From Armatimonadota bacterium (lineage in GTDB: Bacteria; Armatimonadota; Zipacnadia; Zipacnadales; FEN-943), in NCBI GenBank assembly GCA_026419655.1, contig JANZZA010000549.1, forward strand, positions 1 to 39,651: DNA of 39,651 nt. The letters run 5' to 3'. Numbering within the stretch: position 1 is the first letter of the stretch; each line of letters begins with the position of its first letter. This document shows, one piece after another, positions 1-8,606 of the stretch. The notes beneath the pieces are model-generated. The model was given only the letters and a program-made list of their open reading frames with translations, was not told the DNA's origin and did not search any database. A program made the position numbers and the translations under genes.

Positions 1-147
1 ATCTTCGACGCCCATGGCTCCTGGCACGGTCGCTCTGACCGTTACGAACAGAAGAGATGGAACATCCTCTTCGCGGATGGCCACGCTAAGTCGCTCAATC
101 GCGAGCAATACGACGAGGCCTGGATGACGCCCCTCGTTGGACCGTAG
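1..147 (+). CDS. C-terminal end of a prepilin-like protein with an H-X9-DG-type tail (partial)
   Basis: The window opens inside an open frame that ends with TAG at 145-147, giving 48 residues. The end contains NILFADGHAKSLNREQYDEA. This matches the C-terminal signature of prepilin-type proteins of the DUF1559/H-X9-DG group, where a hydrophobic strand leads into DGH followed by a short polar tail. Such proteins carry an N-terminal type IV pilin-like methylation motif, which would lie before base 1 and cannot be seen. The histidine normally nine residues before DG is absent: a Glu sits near that place and the nearest upstream His is sixteen residues away. These proteins are abundant in Planctomycetota, Verrucomicrobiota and Armatimonadota and are probably exported pseudopilins of unknown role. 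The family call rests on the tail only. Confidence 0.6.
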   Translation: MFDAHGSWHGRSDRYEQKRWNILFADGHAKSLNREQYDEAWMTPLVGP

Positions 148-346
148 GTCAGGGGTTTCTTGACACATCCAGGTCAGGGTGCGGTGGGGTTCAGGGGGTA
201 GGTTTATGTGGCCGCGCTGATGGCCTACAGACAAGGGTTCTTTTCTGAGGCGGCGAAGTCCAGATTACCGATTTGGGAGTATCTCAGAGGCACTGGCTGC
301 GGATGAGATGCCAGGCCAACTAGCATGGTTCAATGGGCGAAAATAA

Positions 347-1888
347 ATGTTAGCCAGGGTGCCGAGCGCAACAGTAGTCGGGTTGGACGGGCAGCCCGTG
401 ACGGTGGAAGTAGATGTGACGGGCGAAGTGCCGGCGTTCAACATCGTGGGGCTGCCCGACCCGGCCGTGCGTGAAAGCCGGGAGCGCGTGCAGGCGGCCA
501 TCCGTAATAGCGGCTATCATTTTCCCGACGCCAGAATCATCGTAAACTTGGCACCAGCCGATGTACGCAAAGAAGGCCCAATCTTCGACCTTCCTATCGC
601 TCTGGGCCTGCTAATTGCCACGGGCCAGTGCCTTACGGACGTTGCCCATACTGCCGCGGTTGTTGGCGAATTGGGCCTCGATGGGATGATTCGGCCGGTG
701 AACGGCGTCCTGCCGATGGCGCTGGGAGTGGCGGCGGCCGGCCTGCCGCGGATGGTCGTGCCGAAAGCAAACGCAAAGGAGGCTGCCGTTGTAGACAGCC
801 TGGATGTCTACGCTCCGGATACGCTTTTCGACGCGGTCCGCTTGCTGGAGACGGAATTCCTCGCAGACCGCGTGCAAGTATCGCAGGACGACCTGGCTAC
901 CGAGCAGCCGGACTATGCAGTGGATTTCGCGGACGTGCGCGGGCAGGAGTTGGCGAAGCGGGCCCTTGAAGTCGCTGTGGCAGGGGGCCACCACATTCTT
1001 ATGATAGGACCGCCGGGGGTGGGAAAGACCATGCTCGCCCAGCGCGTGCCGACCCTCATGCCACCAATGTCTATCGGTGAGGCCCTAGAAGTTACCAAGA
1101 TATATAGCGTCGCGGGCCTGTTGCGCCGTGACACAGCCCTGGTCACTCAGCGGCCCTTTCGCTCTCCGCATCACTCCATCAGCCTGGCGGGTCTTATCGG
1201 GGGTGGCAGTATCCCGCGGCCGGGCGAGGTCTCCCTGGCCCACCACGGTGTGCTGTTTCTCGACGAGATGCCCGAGTTTCCCAAGAGCGCCCTGGAGGCT
1301 ATGCGCCAGCCGCTGGAAAGCGGAGAGGTCGTCATAGCCCGGGCGCAGACGTCCGTGTGTTTCCCCGCAAGTTTCCAGCTCATAGGCGACATGAATCCAT
1401 GCCCCTGCGGACATTTTGGCGATACGGCCAGAGCCTGCAAGTGCGCCCCTGGGGATATTGCTCGATACCGCCGTCGCATTAGCGGTCCGGTACTGGACCG
1501 CATTGACATTCACATGGAAGTGGGCCGCATCAAGGCGGAGGAAATGATGGCACCGGGTGCCGGTGAGCCGTCCCAGCGTATCCGCGAGCGCATTCTGGCT
1601 GCACGTGAGCGCCAGGCAGCTCGCTACGCCGGCACACCCTTCCTCAAGAATGCCGACCTTAGCCCAAGGGCAGTACGAGAGTTTTGCCGCCTCCAAGCGG
1701 AAGCCGAAGGACTTCTGCGGGCAGCCATGGACCAGTTTGCCCTCTCGCCGCGCGCGCATGACAAAGTGCTTCGTGTCGCTCGGACTATTGCGGACCTGGA
1801 AGGCTCGGAAGACATAAAGACGGCCCACGTCGCCGAGGCGATACAGTATCGCATCACAGACCGACGTCTCTGGCTGGAAATGGGGTAG
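347..1888 (+). CDS. comM: ComM/YifB family Mg-chelatase-like AAA+ ATPase
   Basis: This 513-residue protein has the full length and layout of the YifB/ComM family. The N-terminal part (about 1-190) begins MLARVPSATVVGLDG and contains the NIVGLPDPAVRESRERV segment typical of the family's Lon-protease-like domain. The AAA+ core has a Walker A motif GPPGVGKT at about 221-228, a Walker B motif GVLFLDEMPEF near 300, and the cysteine-rich MNPCPCGHFGD segment seen in this family. The C-terminal Mg_chelatase_C domain follows YRRRISGPVLDRIDIHMEV. In naturally competent bacteria ComM is a hexameric helicase that helps branch migration during DNA uptake recombination. Many non-competent bacteria keep it too. 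The ATG at 347 gives the classical MLA start although no strong ribosome-binding site precedes it. No dprA or other competence gene adjoins it. Confidence 0.93.
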   Translation: MLARVPSATVVGLDGQPVTVEVDVTGEVPAFNIVGLPDPAVRESRERVQAAIRNSGYHFPDARIIVNLAPADVRKEGPIFDLPIALGLLIATGQCLTDVAHTAAVVGELGLDGMIRPVNGVLPMALGVAAAGLPRMVVPKANAKEAAVVDSLDVYAPDTLFDAVRLLETEFLADRVQVSQDDLATEQPDYAVDFADVRGQELAKRALEVAVAGGHHILMIGPPGVGKTMLAQRVPTLMPPMSIGEALEVTKIYSVAGLLRRDTALVTQRPFRSPHHSISLAGLIGGGSIPRPGEVSLAHHGVLFLDEMPEFPKSALEAMRQPLESGEVVIARAQTSVCFPASFQLIGDMNPCPCGHFGDTARACKCAPGDIARYRRRISGPVLDRIDIHMEVGRIKAEEMMAPGAGEPSQRIRERILAARERQAARYAGTPFLKNADLSPRAVREFCRLQAEAEGLLRAAMDQFALSPRAHDKVLRVARTIADLEGSEDIKTAHVAEAIQYRITDRRLWLEMG

Positions 1889-1920
1889 CCGGGCTCGCGC
1901 TGGCTCCGGCCGGATTTTTT
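1888..1920 (+). terminator. Possible intrinsic terminator after comM
   Basis: A six-pair stem (GCCGGG with TCCGGC, one G-T pair) spans 1888-1910. It is followed after four bases by six T residues at 1915-1920. An overlapping palindrome TCCGGCCGGA lies at 1905-1914. The gap between stem and T run and the short stem make this moderate at best. It would separate comM from the downstream flavodoxin-like gene. Confidence 0.4.
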
Positions 1921-1957
1921 GAGAAATAGACCTTGTCAAAAGGAGGATAGGTCACCT

Positions 1958-2437
1958 ATGGCAAAAATGCTGATTGCCTACTACAGCCGGACCGGGCATA
2001 CGAAGCGAATGGCAGAGGTGATAGGCGAAGCTGCCAAAGAGGAGAAGGGCGTCGAAGTAGATGTGAAGCCCGTGGACCAGGTGCAGCCTGAACACCTTCT
2101 CCAATACGACTGCATAATCCTGGGGTCCCCGGTCTACTACGGGACCATGGCAGCCCCAGTAAAGCAGCTTTTGGATGAGAGCGTGCGTTTCCACGGCCAG
2201 TTGGATGGCAAACTTGGAGGGGCCTTTGCTTCCTCGGGCGGGCCGGGAGGTGGCAACGAGACAACCGTCCTGGACTTGCTCAAGGCACTCATGATTCACG
2301 GCATGATTGTCAAGGGTATGCCCACGGGTGACCACTACGGCCCAATTGCAGTGGGCATGCCTGACGAGCGCTCCTGTGGCGAGTGCCGCAACTATGGCCG
2401 CATGATGGCCCGACTGGCCAAGCAGCTCTTCTCGTGA
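1958..2437 (+). CDS. Flavodoxin-like NAD(P)H:quinone oxidoreductase family protein (WrbA-like)
   Basis: The 159-residue product is a single flavodoxin-fold domain. The FMN phosphate loop is SRTGHTKRMA, directly after the first strand (MAKMLIAYY). It is followed by the strand/loop IILGSPVYYGTMAAPVKQ and FASSGGPGGGNE, both typical of WrbA/FldA-like enzymes that bind FMN and pass electrons from NAD(P)H to quinones. A C-terminal CGECRNYGRMMA segment is less usual. The frame is open from 1919, but the ATG at 1958 is chosen because AAAGGAGG lies 11 bases upstream and the translation then begins at the first beta strand. The protein is cytoplasmic and slightly shorter than typical WrbA (about 200 residues), so plain NADPH-dependent FMN reductase or flavodoxin is also possible. 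Confidence 0.82.
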   Translation: MAKMLIAYYSRTGHTKRMAEVIGEAAKEEKGVEVDVKPVDQVQPEHLLQYDCIILGSPVYYGTMAAPVKQLLDESVRFHGQLDGKLGGAFASSGGPGGGNETTVLDLLKALMIHGMIVKGMPTGDHYGPIAVGMPDERSCGECRNYGRMMARLAKQLFS

Positions 2438-2555
2438 GCGTCAGCACAACCTGGATAGTCTGGCCAATGCTGCTAAAGACGGTGATGCTCTAGGCCACTG
2501 CCGGCCGTCCCCAGTTCAACTGTGGGCGTAGCTTTTGCTCCGGGAGATGTGCCTG

Positions 2556-4892
2556 ATGACGAAAGCGCTAGGGACCTTATTGCCTGTGTTGACCTTGCTC
2601 TTTGCGTTGTGCGTGGCACCCCGTGCCGCTCAAGCGCAGGCTCACCCTCGACGCGTCGCCGTCATCTCCAGCTCCGGGGTGGACAATGATTTCCGAAGCT
2701 TCCACGAGTACGACGGCTGCCTTGCTAATCTGCGCTGGCCCTACGACAAGTTTCGCAACACTGAGCTGTCGTCGTTCTTCGAGAAGGCCGATGAATATGA
2801 CCTTGTCTTGACTACTTCCCTATGGAACTACGGTGACCCGCAGGACCTGGTTGGGATGATTCCTAGGTGGAAGGCGTATCTATCTCGCGGCGGGGTTGTG
2901 ATACTTACGGACATGGCCTACGCGCCGATGTGCGACTGGCTTGGTGCGTGGGACCCTGGATTAGCGATTGAATATGCCGACGCTACCAGGGACCTGGGTA
3001 GCGCACAGGCTGCTCTCGACGTTGCCCAACCTTCAACGTTCCTCAGCACGCCAAATCCAATAAAGGTTCTTTTCTACTGGGCACATTTTTGCCGCTTCGG
3101 GGAGCGATACAAAGTATGGGCGCAGACAAAGGCTGGTACTGCCATCGGGCTTGTGGCGCAAGTTGAGCGCGGCAGCCTTATAGTGACCACGGCTTGGGCG
3201 CTATCCCCCGACGCTCTTCTTAACGTATATACGAATGCCCTGGCGGTGCGGACTGGTTTTCTTGCAACCCTGACGATCCCCGAGGAGATGCCGCCGGGTA
3301 TCGTGCGGGCCAATGTGCAGCTAGAAAGCTTGCGAGACGAAGTTCTCCAAACGGAAACCCAGATCGATGTGCAGACACCGGAAGGTGCGATCTTGCAGGC
3401 CAGTCCGTGGGTGGCTGTATCTTTGCCGCCTTTAGGCCGGCAGGAGGTTGGGGTGGAAGTTCCTTGTGAGGCACGAGGAAACTTTCGCGTGGTAGTCAAT
3501 TGCCGGGGACCGGACTGGCACCAGGAGGCCATGGCTGTCCGCATCCTCAAGGTGCCGGCTTTGGTGGAGGTGCACCTGCCGCGCACTATCTTCCTGCGAA
3601 CCGACGAGGTGAGCTTCGCGGTGCGGGTTGCGCCGCGGATAGGTGAAGAAGCGAGGGTAACCATTGAGGTGGCACCCGCTTCCGGACGTCCCACCATCCA
3701 GCGCACCATTTCCGCTAGGAGCCTCCAGCAACCCAATATCGTGTTGGGCCAACTTCCCGTTGGCGCTTACGAGGTTTCAGCGGCGGCGGAAACGGACGGA
3801 GGTGCTCGTGACGAGCGAGGCGAGGCCAAGGCATCCTTCGAAGTAGTTGACCTCGACCGCCCGGCCATGGTCACAGCAGTCGGCCAAAACGGCGAGGTAC
3901 TGCTTAATGGTGAGCCGGTGTTTCTACTCGGCAGCTACCACGTTGGAACAGAAGACCTGGCGACCATCAAAGAACTGGGCTTCAACTGCGTGACGGGGCC
4001 AATTTATGGTGGCGAGCAGTCAGAGATCACGGCCGGACAGCTATCCTGGCACGACGAAGCTTATCGGCGAGGGCTGGGTGTGATAACCGAATTGAGCGAG
4101 TTTATCCGCGGAGGCCGGCGCAACTACGGTCAAGTGAAGGCTCTGGTTTCAAGGCTTCGTGTTCACCCGGCGACGATAGCGCACTACACCATAGACGAAC
4201 CTGCCGGCGGCGGCATTTCTCCGGAAGACGTCCAAAGGCATGTGAATGTGGTCCGCGAAGCCGATCCCGAGCATGTCACGATAGTTGTAGAAGTGCCGGG
4301 CCAGGCTACGACCTACGCCAACCTAGCCGACCTTACCGGAGTAGACCCATACCCGATTGGCGCGGCAGCGCCCGCCAGTCTCGCCGGGGTTGGTGCAGCG
4401 ATTAGGGAACTCGTTTCAGCTTCCCTGGGCCGACCTGTGCTGGGGGTTATCCAGGCGCATCGCCAGCCGCCTCCCAACTCTGCCAATCGCTATCCAACTC
4501 CCGAGGAGCTCCGTTGCATGGCTTATCTGGCGCTTAACAATGGGGCGAAGGGACTGCTTTTCTATGCTTGGGGCGATATGTACGAAACCGAGACAGGCCA
4601 GTGGCCAAGCGGCTTTGCGTATTCTCAGGAGCTGCGCCAAGCCTTCAAACAATTAAACGCAGAACTGTCGCAAATGGGGCTCAGGTACGTGGAGGGACGG
4701 CTTCACCGGGACGGGATCACTGTCTCGCCGCCAGACTCTCCGATTGATGCTGCCTGGGTAGAAGAACCAGGCCGAAAGACCCTCGTGTGCGTTAACCCAA
4801 CGAAGGAAACGCTACAGGTGGCTCTCACTTGGCCAGCGGGCGAAGTGATCCGGGCCTTTGCGCCATTTGAGGTGTACATAGACCAGCGCTGA
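2556..4892 (+). CDS. Secreted glycosidase-like protein: signal peptide, ThuA/GATase-like N domain, beta domains, TIM-barrel-like C domain
   Basis: The 778-residue product starts with a clear Sec signal peptide: MTK, a hydrophobic core, and a predicted cut after RAAQAQA. Residues about 30-240 (RRVAVISSSGVDNDF...) resemble the Rossmann-like GATase1/ThuA region seen in some beta-galactosidase relatives. Residues about 250-440 look like beta-sandwich domains. From about 445 the pattern LNGEPVFLLGSYHVG, LKELGFN-like, HYTIDEP (Glu about 548) and LLFYAWGDMYE fits a glycoside hydrolase TIM barrel of the GH2/GH42/GH5 superfamily type. Exact family and substrate cannot be assigned. The ATG at 2556 has GGGAG nine bases upstream; a TTG at 2535 and an ATG at 2547 are in frame but less well placed. 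It probably acts outside the cytoplasmic membrane on polysaccharide. Confidence 0.7.
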   Translation: MTKALGTLLPVLTLLFALCVAPRAAQAQAHPRRVAVISSSGVDNDFRSFHEYDGCLANLRWPYDKFRNTELSSFFEKADEYDLVLTTSLWNYGDPQDLVGMIPRWKAYLSRGGVVILTDMAYAPMCDWLGAWDPGLAIEYADATRDLGSAQAALDVAQPSTFLSTPNPIKVLFYWAHFCRFGERYKVWAQTKAGTAIGLVAQVERGSLIVTTAWALSPDALLNVYTNALAVRTGFLATLTIPEEMPPGIVRANVQLESLRDEVLQTETQIDVQTPEGAILQASPWVAVSLPPLGRQEVGVEVPCEARGNFRVVVNCRGPDWHQEAMAVRILKVPALVEVHLPRTIFLRTDEVSFAVRVAPRIGEEARVTIEVAPASGRPTIQRTISARSLQQPNIVLGQLPVGAYEVSAAAETDGGARDERGEAKASFEVVDLDRPAMVTAVGQNGEVLLNGEPVFLLGSYHVGTEDLATIKELGFNCVTGPIYGGEQSEITAGQLSWHDEAYRRGLGVITELSEFIRGGRRNYGQVKALVSRLRVHPATIAHYTIDEPAGGGISPEDVQRHVNVVREADPEHVTIVVEVPGQATTYANLADLTGVDPYPIGAAAPASLAGVGAAIRELVSASLGRPVLGVIQAHRQPPPNSANRYPTPEELRCMAYLALNNGAKGLLFYAWGDMYETETGQWPSGFAYSQELRQAFKQLNAELSQMGLRYVEGRLHRDGITVSPPDSPIDAAWVEEPGRKTLVCVNPTKETLQVALTWPAGEVIRAFAPFEVYIDQR

Positions 4893-4959
4893 CAACAAGT
4901 GACGTTGGGGGGCTTTCCCCAGCCATGCCAGCTGCGCAGGGAAGGTTGCATGGTCGGGG

Positions 4960-5871
4960 TCAGGCGGCGCGTTTGTATTGGCCCGCGGAGCGTTTTTGCT
5001 GCACCGAGGGATGGGAAGAAGAAGTCGGCGCGGCAACGGCTTCGCGGGGCGGTCGTTGTTCACCGGAGGGCATGGGAGATAGAGGGTCCGGCCGGCCTCG
5101 CTTTTCTTCTGATATCTGGGATGCAGGGCGGGCTGAGGTTTCGAATCGGTAGCCGACTGACGGCACCGTAACTATCATGGCAGGGCTGGCGGCACTGTCG
5201 CCCAGTTTTCGCCGCAGCCGGCCGATGTGTACGTCCAGAGTCCGCGTGTGGATGCTTTCGTCATAGCCCCACACTTCCCACAGGAGCTGCCGCGCCGGAA
5301 CTGTGCGGCCTGCTTCTTTAGCCAAAGCCCAAAGCAGTTCAAACTCCTTAGGCGTCAAGTCAAGTTTACGACCAGCCAACAACGCTTCATGCCGGATACG
5401 GTCCATTGTCAAGGCTCCCGCCGAGATGTGGTCTTCTTCTCGCTGCCGCCCAGCATAGCGACGGCATCTTATAAGCAATGCCCGTAGGCGCGCCGCCAGC
5501 TCCTCTACCTCATAAGGTTTGCAGATATAGTCGTCGGCCCCGAGTTCCAGGCCGCACACGCGGTCAACCTCTGTGCGACGCCTGGAAGTTAGGATTAGGG
5601 GTACTACGTCGTCGCGGCGGATCGCTTTGCACACATCGAAGCCGTCCATGTCCGGCAGGAAAAGGTCCAGTACGATGGCATCTGGGTGAAGCCTTTGCCA
5701 CAGGCTCAGGGCCTCGGTCCCAGTGCCTGCTACCCAGACGACAAAGCCGGCTGAACCCAGCCCCTCGCGTACCGCCGCGGCCACGGTCGGCTCGTCCTCA
5801 ACAACCAGGACGCGTGGACCGCCGTCAAGCCCGTGGCCGGTCCACCTCGTGGTGCCGTTTCCTGGCTTCAT
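4960..5871 (-). CDS. OmpR/PhoB-family response regulator with a long C-terminal tail
   Basis: The 303-residue protein has a receiver domain (about 19-135) and an OmpR-type winged-helix DNA-binding domain (about 150-245). Receiver landmarks are acidic E25/D26, phospho-acceptor D69 in IVLDLFLPDMDG, T95 and K118. The winged helix shows LDLTPKEFELLWALA, RTLDVHIGRLRRKLGD and the ending TVPSVGYRFE. After this the protein continues for about 60 residues rich in Ser, Pro, Arg and Glu, which is unusual because the family normally ends at the wing. The N-terminus also has about 18 extra residues before the first strand. A weak AAGGGG lies about 12 bases before the ATG. No kinase gene adjoins it. It sits on the same strand as the gene run that begins near 15997 but beyond the terminator after hppA, so it probably has its own promoter. 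Confidence 0.93.
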   Translation of the reverse strand: MKPGNGTTRWTGHGLDGGPRVLVVEDEPTVAAAVREGLGSAGFVVWVAGTGTEALSLWQRLHPDAIVLDLFLPDMDGFDVCKAIRRDDVVPLILTSRRRTEVDRVCGLELGADDYICKPYEVEELAARLRALLIRCRRYAGRQREEDHISAGALTMDRIRHEALLAGRKLDLTPKEFELLWALAKEAGRTVPARQLLWEVWGYDESIHTRTLDVHIGRLRRKLGDSAASPAMIVTVPSVGYRFETSARPASQISEEKRGRPDPLSPMPSGEQRPPREAVAAPTSSSHPSVQQKRSAGQYKRAA

Positions 5872-6182
5872 GAGCGTCTCATTCCCCTTAGTAACCCCTA
5901 TACTGAGCCACGTGCTATGCTGCCCATTTTGTTTTCGGCACGTTGCCCGCAGGCTTAACGGTGCTCCTCCACGGGCGTTGTAAAAAGATTGCGACGCGTA
6001 CGGCGTGGCAGCAACGGTACAGCTATCCCGATTCAGAGGTCCTTCATTGTCCTGTGGGGACTACTGCAAGTGCTGGCATTGGTTTACTGAGAGCGGTGGT
6101 ACTGTACATCTCCGTGGGTTCGACCTTTTACCTGCAACCGCGTTTCGGAGGTAGCCCAGCGACTTTGCAACAGTCGTCTGTG
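5872..6182. other. Intergenic region between hppA terminator and response regulator; no gene seen
   Basis: I see no convincing gene in these 311 bases; open frames here lack family features. On the minus strand it is the leader of the response regulator. Close to that gene the pentamer AGGGG (minus strand) occurs twice, 11 bases apart (plus-strand CCCCT at 5884-5888 and 5895-5899). That spacing could suit tandem OmpR-type binding, but one copy also overlaps the likely ribosome-binding site. No clear -35/-10 pair was found, and no riboswitch class was recognised. Confidence 0.5.
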
Positions 6183-6217
6183 AAAAAACGGACGGCCTTG
6201 TTGCCAAGGCCGTCCGT
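6183..6217 (-). terminator. Strong intrinsic terminator of hppA
   Basis: A perfect 13-base-pair inverted repeat (arms 6188-6200 and 6205-6217) has a four-base loop at 6201-6204. Read on the minus strand it is followed at once by six T residues (A run at 6183-6188 on the plus strand). It lies 60 bases after the hppA stop codon. This is a textbook rho-independent terminator and should isolate hppA from the response regulator downstream. Confidence 0.93.
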
Positions 6218-6277
6218 GACTGCGTTCTGGCTGTCCTTAGGGCGTATACAGCAGTGTCTCGTCGAGCCTAGCAGTAC

Positions 6278-8551
6278 CTATTCTTGCTTGTCCCCAACGG
6301 AGGCGTATACCTGTATTTGCTCCTGGCTTTCGCGCTTGCTCATCAGGTAGAAGATGGCGATTACGGCCGCCAGGATTATGCCGACTATGGGCAGGAAGGG
6401 AGACCCTTCGGCTCGAACGATTAGCGGCACCACCAGCAAGCCTACCAGGTTCATAACCTTGATGAGGGGGTTAAGGGCCGGGCCAGCAGTATCCTTCAGT
6501 GGATCTCCAACGGTATCGCCAACAACTCCGGCCTTGTGAGCGTCGGAGCCCTTGCCTCCGTACAGGCCATCCTCGATGCTTTTCTTGGCATTGTCCCACG
6601 CGGCCCCGGCGTCGCACATGAAGACGGCGAGCAATTGCCCCGTGACGATAATGCCGGCCAGATACCCTCCCAGAGCCGGCCAGCCAAACCACGATCCGAC
6701 GACGACCGGCGCCAAGATAGCCAGCATGCCAGGAGCAGCCAGCTCGCGCAGAGCCGACGCTGTGCAAATATCAACGACCCTGGCCGAATCAGGTTCCGCC
6801 TGCCCTTCCATGAGCCCAGGAATCTCGCGGAACTGGCGGCGCACCTCGTTAATGATGTAGAAGGCGGCGCGTCCTACTGCGCGTATGGTCATCGAGCTGA
6901 ACAGGAAGGGCATGGCGCCTCCGATGAGCAAGCCAATGAAGACAGCCGGCTGGTCTACCTGGATGTGCAGTCGCTCCAGTGCCTCTGGGCTGATAATCTC
7001 GCCGCCTCCGCCCCCGCCCCCGACCTGGGCCAGGGCAACCTTTGAGAGATAGGAGCCATAGAGCGAGACAGCGGCTACTACAGCGGAAGCTATGGCGAAG
7101 CCCTTTGTGGCGGCCTTTGTGGTGTTCCCGACGGCGTCCAGGGATGCTAGGACCGGACCGGCCTCCTCACTGGTGCCGGCCATTTCCGAAATCCCCTGGG
7201 CATTGTCAGCCACCGGGCCGTAGGTGTCCATCGAGACCATGACACCGGTGGTGGTGAGCATGCCTAGGCCAGTGAGTGACACTCCGTATAGCACCGAGAC
7301 CGCCGATTCGCCCTCGCCCCCGAAGATGAGGAGCGAGGCGAACATAGCCGCACAAATGACGATGAGCGACCAGACGGTGCCCTCGAAGCCGACGGCCAGG
7401 CCTTGCAACAGGGCGGTTGCCGTTCCGGTCTGGGTGGAACGCGCGATCTCCTGCACCGGGCGGAACCGGCCAGAGGTATAGTACTCGGTAACCTTGTAGA
7501 TCACGAGGGCCAGGATTACCCCGCCCGTTGTTGCGTAGAACAGCCGCAAGTCCTGAACGTAGTAGCGGGCGAAGAAGAAGAACAGGATGATTGACGTTAT
7601 GGCCGACCAGAAGAAGCCCCGGCTGATGCCGGCCATGGGGTGCTCCTGGTCGGATTTGAGGTTGACCTGCATAATGCCAAGGATTGAGGTAAGCACACCC
7701 ACTCCTCGTACGATTAGCGGGAAGAGGATCCACTTCTTGGCCAGGTCCATGGCTTCTGCTGTGCCTCCGGCCGAAGCGTGAGCCAGGGCGAGAATCATCG
7801 AGGCCACCAGGGTCACTTCATAGGACTCGAAAATATCGGCGGCCATCCCAGCGCAGTCGCCCACGTTGTCGCCGACCTGGTCGGCGATGACTGCGGCGTT
7901 GCGCGGGTCATCTTCGGGTATACCTGCCTCAATCTTACCTACCAGGTCGGCGCCCACATCCGCTGCCTTGGTGTAAATCCCGCCACCTACTCGCATAAAT
8001 AGCGCGAGCAGACAACCGCCGAACCCAAAGCCCAGTAGCACTTCGGTAGCGCGCTCGCGGAATATCATGAAGATTATCGTGGCTCCGAGCAGGCCCATGC
8101 CAACGGTGTACATGCCCGCGACGCCGCCGGAGCGGAAAGCCACAAAGAGGGCCTCCCGTAGGCTTTTACGAGCTGCGTTGGCGCACCGAACGTTGCCCTG
8201 TACAGCCAGTGTCATGCCCATCCAGCCGGTGAAGGCCGAAGCAAAAGCGCCGAGCAGGAAGGCCACACCGCGGCCAATGCCAATGTCCCACCCCGCGGTG
8301 GCGCCGCTCAAGGTTAGTGCGATAAAGAGGATGACCACCATCCACGCGATGGTGGTGAATTGGCGGTGCAAGTAGGCATATGCACCGTCCTGAATCAGCC
8401 GCGCTATGCGCTTCATTTCATCTGTGCCTTGATCCATGCGCACGATCCGGCGTCTAAGGTAGTACCCGTACAGCAGACCGATGACAGCAGCGACTATTAC
8501 GCCCCACAGCGCTGCGTTTTCGAAGGGCGTGAACTCCATGCGTGTTTCCAT
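6278..8551 (-). CDS. hppA: Membrane-bound proton-translocating pyrophosphatase, K+-independent type
   Basis: The 757-residue polytopic protein hydrolyses pyrophosphate and pumps ions across the cytoplasmic membrane. The substrate-binding motif DVGADLVGKIE is intact, followed by DDPRNAAVIADQVGDNVGD and the C-terminal DNAKKSIEDGLYGGKGSDAH and GDTVGDPLKDTAGP. These hold the Asp/Lys residues that bind Mg-pyrophosphate. About 15-16 hydrophobic segments are visible. At the K+ signature the sequence is GNTTKAATKG with Lys at residue 479. In characterised members Lys here (not Ala) marks K+-independent, H+-pumping enzymes. A run of seven glycines (LAQVGGGGGGGEI) forms a loop before SPEALERLH. AAGGAGG lies nine bases before the ATG. 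It is 55 bases downstream of uppP and ends in a strong terminator. Confidence 0.97.
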   Translation of the reverse strand: METRMEFTPFENAALWGVIVAAVIGLLYGYYLRRRIVRMDQGTDEMKRIARLIQDGAYAYLHRQFTTIAWMVVILFIALTLSGATAGWDIGIGRGVAFLLGAFASAFTGWMGMTLAVQGNVRCANAARKSLREALFVAFRSGGVAGMYTVGMGLLGATIIFMIFRERATEVLLGFGFGGCLLALFMRVGGGIYTKAADVGADLVGKIEAGIPEDDPRNAAVIADQVGDNVGDCAGMAADIFESYEVTLVASMILALAHASAGGTAEAMDLAKKWILFPLIVRGVGVLTSILGIMQVNLKSDQEHPMAGISRGFFWSAITSIILFFFFARYYVQDLRLFYATTGGVILALVIYKVTEYYTSGRFRPVQEIARSTQTGTATALLQGLAVGFEGTVWSLIVICAAMFASLLIFGGEGESAVSVLYGVSLTGLGMLTTTGVMVSMDTYGPVADNAQGISEMAGTSEEAGPVLASLDAVGNTTKAATKGFAIASAVVAAVSLYGSYLSKVALAQVGGGGGGGEIISPEALERLHIQVDQPAVFIGLLIGGAMPFLFSSMTIRAVGRAAFYIINEVRRQFREIPGLMEGQAEPDSARVVDICTASALRELAAPGMLAILAPVVVGSWFGWPALGGYLAGIIVTGQLLAVFMCDAGAAWDNAKKSIEDGLYGGKGSDAHKAGVVGDTVGDPLKDTAGPALNPLIKVMNLVGLLVVPLIVRAEGSPFLPIVGIILAAVIAIFYLMSKRESQEQIQVYASVGDKQE

Positions 8552-8606
8552 GATGCTTTGCCTCCTTCACGACGTGGGCGGGTTGGTCTGGTGGTCGGTC
8601 TGCTTA

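Noticed and set aside
160..190. TTGACA at 160-165 as a promoter for comM
   Set aside because: No acceptable -10 box occurs at 16-18 bases downstream.
4906..4921. TGGGG/CCCCA hairpin between the convergent glycosidase-like and regulator genes
   Set aside because: Only five pairs and no T tract on either strand.
6113..6135. GGTTCGACC resembling a tRNA T loop
   Set aside because: The flanking bases cannot form the 5-bp T stem, and no acceptor stem, anticodon arm or CCA end could be found.
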